Below are positions 36,165-49,898 of a stretch of DNA of 64,000 bases, one piece after another. This stretch comes from Diphasiastrum complanatum (taxonomy: Eukaryota; Streptophyta; Lycopodiopsida; Lycopodiales; Lycopodiaceae): assembly GCA_029204225.1 (NCBI GenBank), contig CM055107.1, forward strand, positions 19,439,815-19,503,814. The letters are read 5' to 3'. Within the stretch, counting starts at the first letter, position 1. Each line of letters begins with the position of its first letter. The position numbers and the translations under genes are program-made. A model generated the notes under the pieces. The model did no database searches, was not told the origin of the DNA, and was given only the letters and a program-made list of their open reading frames with translations.

Positions 36165-37740
36165 AAAATGTAGTTTGTCGAAGAGGCACTCAGCCAACTA
36201 GACTCAAAGCTTTGGAGAGAAGCGATGGATAGAGAGTATGTCTCTTTAATCAAGAACCAAACATGGTCACTTGTCAAATTACCTGCCAACAACAATCTTA
36301 TCGATTTCAAATGGGTCTTTAAGATCAAGTACAAAGCTGACGGGAGTATCGATCGAAGGAAGGCCCGACTGGTGGCACGAGGATTCTCTCAAATTCTCAA
36401 TGTCGATTACAACGAGACTTTCAATCCAGTAGTCAAAGCATTCGTCAATCTGAGCACTCCTATCGTATGTTGCAGTAGCCAACCTTGAAGTGCATCAACT
36501 TGATATACAAAAAGCCTATCTGAACGAAGTTATCGAAGAGGACATCTACATGGTGGAGCCCAGAGATACATTCTCGACAATAAGAAGGATCATGTATGCA
36601 AACTCCAAAAAGGCACTTTATGGCTTGAAGAAACCAACAAGAACTTGGTTTTAGAAAACCAGCACATTCCTCATCTGTCATAGTTATAGACCAAACGCTG
36701 CCAATTCGAATGTTTATTTCAAGTCAGTGTAGCATTCTTTTATAATTATCACTTTATATGTTGATGACACATTGCTTTTTAGCAACAATGTTGACCTAGT
36801 AAAGGATGCTAAGCATATGCTATTTTCCAAATTCAACATGATAGATCTAGGCAAAGCTGACTATTGTCTAGAAATTCAGATCCATAGAGACAAAGCGAGA
36901 CGACTGATTTACATCACTCAACAAAGGTATCTTCATAGTACCCTTATCAAATATAATCTACTTAATTGCAAAGAAGCTCAACTCACCAATGGACCCATGC
37001 CTGAGATTATCGAAGGACCAATGTCCTTAGACAAAACATGAGAAAGAGCAAATGAGAGAGTATCTCTATCAGTCAATACTTGGATATCTCATGTATGCAA
37101 TGGGCTATACTAGACTTGATATTTCTTTTGCAGTTAGCTCACAAAGCCATTCATGGCAAATCCTAGCATGATCCATTGGAAGGCTCTAATTAGAGTCATG
37201 AGATACATTTGAGCTACAACGGACCTGTGCATCTACTATGGAGATGTCGACAACGACAAATTCCACCAACTCAGTGGTTATACATATGCAAGCTGTGGAG
37301 GGGAGGAGACGTAGATACTCGTAAATCCACATATGGTTTACATTCTTCTTCAATGGTGGTCCTATCTCCTAGAAAAGTCATAAGAAAATATCTATCACTC
37401 TCTCTTCGACAAAATCAGAGTATATCGATGCTCTGCAAGCTATTAAAGAAGCAGTTTGGCTGAGAAATTTATTGTCAGACGTCAGTCTAAATCAGTACAC
37501 TCTAACAAATATATATGTGATAATCAAAGTGCCATTGACTTATTAGTCAACCCGAGATTTCATCGGAGTAAGCACATCGATATCACTATGTCATGGGTTA
37601 AATTCTCGACATAGATGTAGCCTTAACACATTGTCAAATGCAGGACATGATGACAAATATTTTTATGAAGGCATTGAGTATTGATGCACACAACAAATTT
37701 TGTGCATCGCTAAGTCTTAGGATCAAGGCATTCACGGATT
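36165..37740 (+). pseudogene. Ty1/copia RT-RNase H relic
   Basis: Copia motifs occur in order with many frame breaks: LWREAMDREYVSLIKNQTW (about 36210), FKWVFKIKYKADGSIDRRKA, KARLVARGFSQ, then after a frameshift LEVHQLDIQKAYLN, KKALYGLKKPTRTWF, the catalytic LYVDDTLLFS (about 36755) and LGKADYCLEIQI. RNase H remnants follow (SGYTYASCGG, DNQSAIDL about 37518, RSKHIDI) and the C-terminal ALTHCQMQDMMTNIFMKAL. It is not functional. Upstream gag, protease and integrase were not found. Confidence 0.9.
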
Positions 37741-37754
37741 ACATTAAGTGGGGT

Positions 37755-38308
37755 TGTTGGACTTACTCTACTCTCCTAAATCCCATGTTAATCTCAATCC
37801 ATTCATGTTGCTGCATATTTACTCTCATTGTCGCATAGTCTACAGAAATACACAAGATTCGAAGACAAGTATCTACACAATAGTCAAACTATCGAGTCAA
37901 ATTGTCGAGGGTTGAAAGACTCAAACTCCTCTACATATTCAATCTCAACTCGAATTGACTCGACTTGACTAATTGTCGAGTTTAACTGCTGACATGGCAC
38001 CACTCAAAATGGAGGTAGTCACCTCTACTAGCCACTCCGGCTATTGTGCAACTACCTTGACAATGACTGCAGCTACATCACCACTTGTCTGGATAGTTGT
38101 AGCCACAATTGCCGCCTACAACTCAATTGACAATAACTATCTGTAAAATCTATCAGTCTATTGTAACTAATGCAAGTACATGAATGAAAATCCCCCAAAT
38201 CGGACTTTAGAACATCTCTTACTATACTCAATAACAACAAAAAATTGTCGAATAAAGAGATCTACAAATTCAAATTGAATTTCATCTTCAACAAGTATCT
38301 TGCTAACA
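37755..38308 (+). mobile_element. 3' LTR of the copia relic (554 bp)
   Basis: A purine-rich aagtgggg (37746-37753) precedes TGTTGGACTTAC, typical of a copia LTR start. The likely end is ...CTTGCTAACA (38308), giving TG/CA ends with an imperfect inverted repeat TGTTgG/gCTAACA. No matching 5' LTR was found. Confidence 0.65.
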
Positions 38309-38371
38309 GCTTTTGCTCGTCCATTTCCTAATCACTGAAATCAATTAGAATGAAATCAATTAGATTGCAAT

Positions 38372-41639
<3,268 letters not shown>

Positions 41640-43100
41640 GTGTGCATTCGGTATCATTAGGTGATCGACACCTGGCGGTTTACAGTCGATAAGGTTTGTA
41701 ACAGGGTGATGCCATTTGGACTCACCAATGTTCCAGCTACGTTTATGACCTTGATGAATAGTGCTCTACGGCCATACCTAGGAAAGTTTGATGTAGTTCT
41801 TCTAGACGATATTCTCATCTATAGTAAAACCAAAAAAGAGCATTTGGCTCACTTTAGAAAGGTATTTTGTTTGCTCATAAAACATAAATTATATGTTAAT
41901 AAATGTAAGTGTGAGTTCTTTACCAAAAAAATAGCTTACTTGGGCCATATTATCTCAAAAGTTGGGATTAAGATGGACCCCAATAAGGTTAAGGCCCTAA
42001 TCAGTTGGCCGAGACTTACTAGTGTATTTGTTCTTCAGGTTTTTTTAGGTTGTCTAGATACTACCATACAATTTGCCAAGGTTTATGCTCAAGTAGCAAT
42101 TCCTTTGACAAATCTTCTTAAGGGGAATCGTTTGGAAGTCTGAGCAACATGAGAGTTTTGACGCTCTCAAAATAGCTTTAGCTACAACACCAATACAGAA
42201 TGTCTTCAACCCAAATGAACCATTTGCCGAAACATATGATAGTGACTTTGCAATAGGAGCAATGCTAAACTAGAACGGCTGAGTTGTCACGTTCGAAAGT
42301 AAAAAACTTGAACCAGCCCAAACTAGCTATGGTGCCCTTAAGATTTGGAGGCACTATTTGTATGGTGCTAACTTTGAAATCTTGAGGAAAGCTCGATGGG
42401 TTGAGTTAATGCAAGAATTTGATATGTCTATTAGATATAGGCGAGTAAGTTTAGTATAGTGGCAGATGCCCTCAATAGAATGCCAATGATAAACAAGTTG
42501 AGTTTAACTCAAAATCGTAGTGAGTTACTCGAATCCTTGAAGGGGGAAATGTAAATAGGATGCTTATTTTTCCAAAGTCTGGAAGGCAGTTCATGATATA
42601 GATTTAGAGGCATTTGAACCACTTCGTAGGGCTGGAGATAATTCATCTAAGCATATGATAGATTCCGTTGAGGTTGAAAATGAAACCAATATTCCATTAG
42701 AATGTGTTCCTGATCTAGAGGAGTCTGTGCACCAAGTTTTATATGAATATCATGACAGCCCTAGTGCGGGATACCCACGCATTCAAAAAACATATGAGTT
42801 TTTTCAAAGGCAATTTTTCTGGCCTAGCATGAGAAGGACGTCCATCACACTGTGGTTAGTTGCCATAAATGTCAAGTAGAGCGTCTAAACGCAAGTGGGT
42901 TACTATGACCTTTAGAAATACCAACTAGTAAGTGGGAGAGCATCTCCATGGATTTTATAGTAGGCTTGCCCATGACCCAGAAAGGTCATGACGCTATATG
43001 AGTCATAGTTGACCGTTTGACCAAAATGGCTCATTTTATTCCAACTAAAACAACCGTCAGAGCTCCAAAATTAGCAAGGTTATTCATAGAAGGATGTTCA
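41640..43100 (+). pseudogene. Ty3/gypsy pol relic (RT to integrase)
   Basis: RT: VMPFGLTNVPATFMTLMNSAL (about 41709), catalytic VVLLDDILIYS, KCEFFTKKIAYLGHIIS. RNase H follows with frame breaks (FAETYDSDFAIGAMLN about 42226, RHYLYG). Integrase zinc domain: HDSPSAGYPRIQKTYEFFQRQFFWPSM (about 42750), expected GGH replaced by AGY. The core is in shifted frames (SISMDFIVGLP about 42941, VDRLTKMAHFIPT) up to about 43080. It is truncated at both ends. Confidence 0.9.
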
Positions 43101-43657
43101 ACTCTCCCCTGGTGAGAAAGTCTTCCTTTGAGTTCCAATTGACTGAAAAATAGGAGTTTGTGATAAGTTGTCTACAGTTTTTTTTTGGAGATCCGTTTTT
43201 CAGAGACTTTTGATGAATCTTTATAGTTCTATTATGTTTCAGAATCCAGGGCTTTGTAGTATGTGAAAAGATTACTTGCCCTATTAAATATGCCCCCTTG
43301 TTCCTTATCAGCACCAACTCCCCATTCCTGAGGTGTGCAATTATCTCATGATGTCCTAAGCCCTAATCGATTTTTCAGTGGCATCCTGATTAGAATTCCT
43401 GGGGTAACTCGCAGGCATTATACCATTGGTGATTTGGTTCTCTGAAGTCCTCAGTAGGTGGCTCTGCAATTGGCCTTCCTGGCTGTGATTGATGCTCATT
43501 CAGTGTCATTGACTGAGAATCACTTCATGCCCATCATCTACTGCCATTTTGTTCATGTGATGCTTTATTTGTGAAAGCACGTACGTGATTTTGTTTCTGT
43601 ATGTGCCTCTCTTCCTGACTGTATGTCAATTTTGTTTTAAAAAGTGTACTCGGATGC

Positions 43658-43665
43658 ATTAGTTT
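43658..43665. other. Left target-site duplication of the hAT MITE
   Basis: ATTAGTTT, repeated exactly at 44263-44270. Eight-base duplications are the hallmark of hAT transposition. Confidence 0.92.
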
Positions 43666-44262
43666 CATAGTTTTGGGAAACGTTTCCCACCTGGGAAACG
43701 CAGCCCCCTGGGAAACGAGAAACAGGAAATGAGATCTGGGATACAGGGAAACGATACATCATCATATAATTTAGTTACAATAGAAAATTCAACATATGCA
43801 TCATATACATCATCATATAATTTAGTTACAATAGAAAATTCAACATATGCATCATACACCATGTCACATAGCAGAACAATGGAGCTTGCTGTCCAGAGAT
43901 GTAGTTTTCCGAGGGAAAAGGTTTTCAATAAATAAAGAGTTCATTTCCAGTTTGAGTTTGAGGAGCAAAATCTGCCGGAACCCCCCAGCAGGATTATGAC
44001 CTGCTTTAAATAGGTTTCGGGCAATGTCTAGGCTATTCTCAGGCAAAACCAGTGTCTTGTAGGCTATCTAGGTCATTTTTTTAAAGCTTTTTCCTTAAGA
44101 AAACGTTTCCCTTAATATGTGTTGTGGGAAACAATCGTTTCCCATCAGGGAAACGTGTTTCCCCATTGGGGAAACGACCGTTTCCCATGGTCGTTTCCGA
44201 GGCTCGTTTCCCAGGTTTGGGGAAACGAGGCATGCTGGGAAACGCGTTTCCCCAATGCTATG
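43666..44262. mobile_element. Non-autonomous hAT element (MITE), 597 bp
   Basis: The ends are CATAGTTTTGGGAAACG and, in reverse complement, CATAGCATTGGGGAAACG, i.e. terminal inverted repeats with small differences, flanked by the exact 8-bp duplication ATTAGTTT. Many subterminal GGGAAACG/CGTTTCCC words in both orientations crowd the first 90 bp and last 160 bp, as expected for transposase-binding repeats in hAT elements. The middle holds a 50-bp tandem duplication (catcatataatttagttac..., about 43757-43857). There is no transposase frame. It depends on an unseen autonomous hAT element. Confidence 0.93.
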
Positions 44263-44615
44263 ATTAGTTTTGATTCTATTAACTAATATGATCACATTTT
44301 TCTTCTGGAACTTTGCTACCAATGTCGACTGAGCGTGCAATCTGACCCATACACTAAATCAGGAAGAGAAAGCATGTATCTACCTTTTTATGTTTTGGTG
44401 GGTTGTTTCAATTTTCCTTCTTACTTCCTATTGCAGAATCAGATAGAAGTGAAAGTGATGTGTATGTTATTCGTCTAATATTTTGTTAGATGCCACTCAT
44501 GTTTTGTATCTGGTTAGCAAATAACATCTGTCTGGTTGTCATATTAATGATGTGGTTTGGACTCTGCACCTGAGGGCAAGTCACGTCACTTCTGTGTACT
44601 AATTGCAGCAAATAA

Positions 44616-45040
44616 ATTCGTACTGTCAACAGATCTAAGCAATCAACTTTGGTTCTTTTCAAACGTCAAGATTAGGAGAAGAGGCTTTTAAGAGGAAAAG
44701 AGCTGCATTGACAGGAGATATGAGCGCAATAGACAGATTTCCACTGATTCTTTCTTGCTGTGAGAGGATACAAAAAGATTCATCAGTTTATGCACAAAGG
44801 GATCAAGGATGGAGGTCACGAAAGCCACTACGTCAACTAATGTAGGTTTAAAGAGCAATTTAGAGATAAAGCACTTGTACTGCCAACAGATATAAGTGAT
44901 TGACTTTGGTTTGTTTTAAACCTCAAGATTAGGAGAAGGGACTTCTAAGTGGGAAAGAGCACAAAGGGATTGAGGATGGAGTTAACCAAACCCACTACCT
45001 CAACTTATGAAGGTTCAAAGAGCAATTTAGAGTCTTCTCT
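44616..45040 (+). repeat. Direct duplication of about 160-250 bp around the start of the Tudor-like exon
   Basis: ctgtcaacagatctaag... at 44616 corresponds to ctgccaacagatataag... at about 44880. Both contain cctcaagattaggagaag or a near match, then cacaaagggat...ggatggag, and end in aaagagcaatttagag (about 44848 and 45015). The first copy has about 90 extra bases in its middle. The second runs into the coding exon. Confidence 0.8.
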
Positions 45041-45458
45041 ATCGTCTGTCAGTGTCTCTGCTATTGAAGGAGAACCAGCAATTGTGATAAACGGTGCTCC
45101 CCCTCCATCTATGTGCTTTGCATTTGACTGTTCCCTGGACTTAACAAACACTGATGGGGACTCTAAATCTGCTGATGCTACAACAGTCAAAGATGTAAAA
45201 GGGGCAGGCAGCAGGCACATGGTAGGTGAGACTCTGAAAGGTCAAAAGGTAAAGAAACGCTTTGGAAGAAAAAGTTATATGGGTGAAGTGACTGCTTATG
45301 ATCCAGAAACAAGGTGGTATCATGTTTTATATGAGGATGATGATGAGGAGGATCTGGAATGGGTGGAGTTGGAAGAGATTTTACTTCTTGACACTCATGC
45401 AATTATAAAAAAGAACCAAGGTGTTTCAGAAACACAGAAAAAAGCAAAAGCTCTATAA
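44976..45458 (+). CDS. Tudor-like domain protein, probably last exon of a chromatin-reader-type gene
   Basis: The open frame runs from the ATG at 44976 (MELTKPTTSTYEG) to the TAA at 45456. Residues 1-90 are Ser/Asp-rich and probably disordered. From about residue 90 a compact domain follows: GQKVKKRFGRKSYMGEVTAY, DPETRWYHVLYEDDDEEDLE and WVELEEILL. Spaced aromatic residues with an acidic Y-E-D-D-D-E-E-D turn match the Tudor-like module found in plant chromatin proteins (PTM/DDT-type and similar), which bind methylated histone tails. Upstream, a small segment after a good acceptor (tcctattgcag, about 44438; ESDRSESD) may belong to an earlier exon. The frame is also open upstream of 44976, so the start could lie in an exon not found. 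The gene could be complete, partial or a retained duplicate. Confidence 0.55.
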   Translation: MELTKPTTSTYEGSKSNLESSLSSVSVSAIEGEPAIVINGAPPPSMCFAFDCSLDLTNTDGDSKSADATTVKDVKGAGSRHMVGETLKGQKVKKRFGRKSYMGEVTAYDPETRWYHVLYEDDDEEDLEWVELEEILLLDTHAIIKKNQGVSETQKKAKAL

Positions 45459-48077
45459 TAGGCAGATGTTCTGGATGAAAGAACTGTTGAAATTGCAACC
45501 ACCTGGATTATATGAACCTTTAGAGTCATTCTGAGCCTGTACTAAGTGTACCAATTCTGATTTTTTTTGCTGTTAAAGGAATTCTACGGATGTGTAACAT
45601 AGATGTTCATAGGATTATACCATTTTCAAGCATTTGTTTTAAGCCTTGTAACTTAGAGGCTTGTTGGTCTTTGGCAGGGTTCCCTAGATAGTGCTATACT
45701 TGGCAGAATTTTCTATTGGCAGTTTTCTGCTCCTTGGTTAGAATGCGTTTGGGGTGGCTTTTAGGGCTACTTTATATCTTCATAAGATGCTAATGACGGA
45801 CATCCATTTAGACAACAAAGAAATGAAAGTGCAATGATGAACACTTTATGTGAGGGCTAGGTACACTGTTGTCGAAGGTTAAAATATCCATGGAAAGAGC
45901 TCTCAGATTTTGGCTTTAGGAAACTTATATTTGTTGTTTATATGTTGATATTGTTTCCAGCATTTACTGTAGCTATAGTGGACAAAAATAAAATGCATTT
46001 ACATTTTGTGCTGCAGTTGCTCAATGATCATCCACACAATGTCATTTTAATCTTATTTTCTGAGCTTGCCTGCAGTTGCTCATTGATCATCCACACAATA
46101 TCAATTTAATCTTATTTTCTGAGCTTGCTTTGAATCAGATTGAAGTTTAATTACCTTGATGTTGATCACTTCTGTTTTTAAATTGCAAACGTACTGCTTT
46201 TTGTTTCCTATTCATCTAGAGGAAAACATAGTTAAGATGAGTTCCAACTTCCAAGTTACGGCCTTGCATTTGTTACTATTGTCGCCTTCATCATTCATTC
46301 AGTATACTCTGGAGTTGGTGGATGATACAAGCACATGCACAACAAGGATGAATCTCTATCCATGGGATGGTGCCAGCAAGAGCTGAGAGTGATGGCTGAT
46401 GGTATTGGACATTTGGCTATCGTTGGAAGCCAACTGTTTAGGTGCATTTGGGCAAGTTGTGGTGACCTTACGAATGGGCGGTAAGTGGCCAATTTTTCAC
46501 TTGACGGTGTGCAATTACCTTCTGGAGATTGGCCTGCTTATTTACTTGCCTTACAACCCTCCCATGTGAAACCATAGCAATGCTTAAGCATTTTGGCCCC
46601 TTCAAGCTTAATAAAATTTCTCAACATGTCAATGCAAAGTCATCCTCACAAGTGAGCATTGATGGTATGGGACTCAAATGTTTACAACATGGGATTTGGC
46701 TCTTAGGTGTTGATGTCTTCATCTCAACGGTAGTTCTTGGAATTAGATCTCATATTTGACTGACGGAATTATTTTCATGATCTCCATGATGTTTTCTTGC
46801 TAATAAATATTGAGAGTTGTATCCAGTGAATGCATAGGTGTAAAGTCGGTCAACATCAACTTGACTAGATATTGAATTTATCACGAGATGGTTAAATTTC
46901 AGTAGTGACCTAAAACTTAAAATATCAGAGACTGCTCCCCAACAAGACAAACACCACTAAATGCATTTATTCTTGACAGTCTATTGTGCAAGCTAATAAT
47001 TAGAAAGCAGTGCATAAAGAGGGCCACTTGCACATTCATCAGTAGCCACTTGTAATTTGTCTGCGGTCTTCAGCCACCATTGATCTTCACCAATAGCCTT
47101 TTTGTTTAATGCAGTTTGTTCTTGGAACTATTGTCTTTATTCAAAAAAAATGATTCTCTTTCTAACATACAAGAGTGGGCTATAGAGATCTCCAAATAAC
47201 CAACTTTCATCCTTCTAAACCTCTAGGAAAAAGTTGCTCTCTCTGTTTTCCCAATTCGAACTATAGGTTCATTCTCAAGTCTTATGGAACATTAATTACA
47301 GTGCACATAATCAAGAGCACCTTGTTGACCCCCTAATCAAAAGTAGAACTTACGGTTTTGCAATCGGCATGTTGTGATACATCTAAGTTAGTAATAAAAG
47401 TCAGTCTGTAACTCTCTCTTTGAAAAGAGAAGACCTAAATATCACAAGGAGGGAGTTTTTGGTGAGAGTCAAGAATAAGATATGACGTGCTGGTTGAGAG
47501 CTCGAATATCAATTCAACTTATATTTTGTTGTCTTTTAATGTTATGCAATGTTGCATTGATACACGTTTTGAACGTGAAAGAATCATTTGAAATGGATTT
47601 TTGGCCCAATGAAGTGGACTGAAAACAACTCTATTTTGGCCCTGGCACTAGGCCTGAGATTGTTCGTCCATGACTTTGTTGCAACATGGTGCAAAGACAT
47701 CCCGAGTGAACATGCCTCCAACCTACACGCAAACCTGCTATTCTTCCCTGTTGTGCGCAAACATGAGTTTCATAGCTTGACGTCTTCCCAATGTTTTATT
47801 TCTTGCTGGGTCCTGCTAATGACTTGCTCAGTTCTGATTCAACTGTGTTTGAAATCTGAATGTGCATTGTGTGTTTAAATTGGGTGCATGCTTGCGTGCG
47901 TGCATGTGAATGTGTGAAATTTGAATGTCTGAGCATGTTTGAATGGGTGTATTAGATGTTTAATCATGTGAATTTTGAAATATTTTGTGACATTGAAAGT
48001 TGAGACGAGTAATTTGATTCATATTTCAATTTAGACATTTCTTTAGATTAGTCTCATTCGGTTCAGACATTTGAGAG
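45459..48077. other. Unassigned, with one 62-bp tandem duplication
   Basis: No coding domain recognised. At 46012-46130 a unit (ctgcagttgctcaatgatca... ttttctgagcttgc) occurs twice in tandem with three differences. The first few hundred bases may be 3' UTR of the Tudor-like gene. Confidence 0.5.
46012..46130. repeat. 62-bp tandem duplication
   Basis: Two copies starting ctgcagttgctca(a/t)tgatca and ending cttattttctgagcttgc. Confidence 0.92.
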
Positions 48078-48310
48078 ATGCCTCAGACTCAAGAGAGGGA
48101 TGTCGAGAGTACGAGATCCTCCATGGGATCATCTGACGAATATGTCAAGTTTTGCACATTAGGAACAAAAATTTGGACTTGCAAGCATTGCAGCAATACC
48201 TATTCCAGTGGGGGATCAATTCAAATTAAGGCACACCTTCTAGGGCTATGAGGGTTTGAAATAGTTGATGTGCACAAACAACCCCATTCTTGGGGCCAGA
48301 GCTACCATCA
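48078..48310 (+). pseudogene. BED zinc-finger fragment of a hAT-type transposase
   Basis: From the ATG at 48078 (MPQTQERDVEST) the frame reads KIWTCKHCSNTYSSGGSIQI and KAHLLGL before a TGA (about 48252), after which GFEIVDVHKQPH continues. W-x-C-x2-C followed by Ser/Gly and K-A-H-L-L-G is the standard start of a plant BED finger (DNA-binding N-terminus of hAT transposases and derived genes). The second part of the zinc site is degraded. There is no link to the MITE at 43.7 kb beyond family. Confidence 0.75.
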
Positions 48311-49898
48311 ATGAACAGTCGTAACTTGTGCATTCGGGATTAAGACTTGACACTTATAAATTTGTACTTCTTTGAAGTTGTTTCAAGTTTGCAAATTGAA
48401 TTTTATGATCTAACCTTAGATTTCAAGTTTCAAAAACTCAATCGAATCAAATTTAGCATGCACAATCATATTAGATGGTTGGACGGATACTAGAAGACAC
48501 CACGTTATCAATATATGTCTTGTTGCATGTGAACCATGTTTTTGAGATCCATTGACACCTTTGTGCCAACTTTGGTGCTAGATGGCTGTAAGTTATTTGA
48601 GTATGTTGGACATGCCATTGAGGATGTCAAGAAAGAGAATGTTGTCTATGTATAAACAATTCATTAAACTAATCGGAAGTTAGAAACTTGAGATTAAGTG
48701 CTTGAAAGTTGAATCTTAAGTCTTGCAAAAGTACTAGTCGAGTGACTCATCACTCAAAATTGAAATTTGACACTTGTCCAGACTCTAAATTCTAATTTCT
48801 AAACTTGACTTTCCATCCATCTAGAAAATCATTTATAACTCTAATCCATTACCTTTTCAAATCGTTCTATATTTAAGTGCCTCTATCAACTATTCCAAAA
48901 CTATTGCAATCGTTGACATCCATGCCAAAAGTTCTCAACATATTTCATCTTGATCTTTCAAGTAGAAATTTGATTGTACCAACAACCTGAAATGTGTTCA
49001 TGATTTGGAAGTGACATTCAAATCACTTTATCTCAACAATTTACCAAATGAACATCAAAATGGTTTTGGTCATGCTTCTACATGTTTCAAGCAAACACCA
49101 AATTTTCAATCGTTTTCATATTTAAACTGTGTCATTATAGCTAGGTACTCTTTTGAGACCTATCTATGAAAATAATTTAGTGAAGTCTACTTATGTAGAT
49201 ATTTTTTGTGGCACTTTTGAGAAGAAGTTTGTATTTCAAAGTAGTCACTTTGTTGGTTTTAGAACAGAGCAAATTTTTCTCAAGAAATTGGAAGTAAAAT
49301 TCTTTCCTTGACCTTTCCTCGTGAACTGGGAATCTTGGCATACTTTTAAAAAGAAAGTTAGTACCGTATACATATGTATACAATGCATGGTGCAAAAAAG
49401 AGAGTTCCATACATGAAAGGAGCGTTGTCAACATCCCGACTTTGTTTCATGATTCCTTGCCTACTAAGTGTGGCAAACACTGAGGCCAAGTGCTTACTTC
49501 AACTTTCCATAAAAATGGAGTGCTTTATATGGCAGGAGGGGGTTTGCTAATTGTCACAATTAGCATTCCCTTTCTCCAAATAGAGAGAGAGAGAGAGAGA
49601 GAGCATGAAAGATTTGCAACACAACCCCCACCGAAAACACGACAAATATTACTTCAAGGAAATACTTCCCAAAATAAGAAACAATAAAGCACATCTAGCT
49701 TGGACCCTGTAAGTTTTCTAAGTGCTCCATTGCAATCTTCTGCATGACCAATTGACAAAAATAGACCACACTCTATTTCAAGATACTTGTTGCCAAACCT
49801 ATATGAATGACCTCAACCACAACCTAGCCAACTCATTCACTGCAATTGCAAAAACATTTGTCGGCAAAGCTGGGACTAACTAGGTAACATTTCTTGGA
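48311..49898. other. Unassigned region downstream of the chromomethylase gene
   Basis: AT-rich, no domain seen. A short (AG)n run of about 21 bp lies at 49583-49603. It may include the 3' UTR of the minus-strand gene at its right edge. Confidence 0.5.

Noticed and set aside
47588-47878. 96-codon frame on plus
   Set aside because: No recognisable motif, no splice support, AT-rich surroundings.
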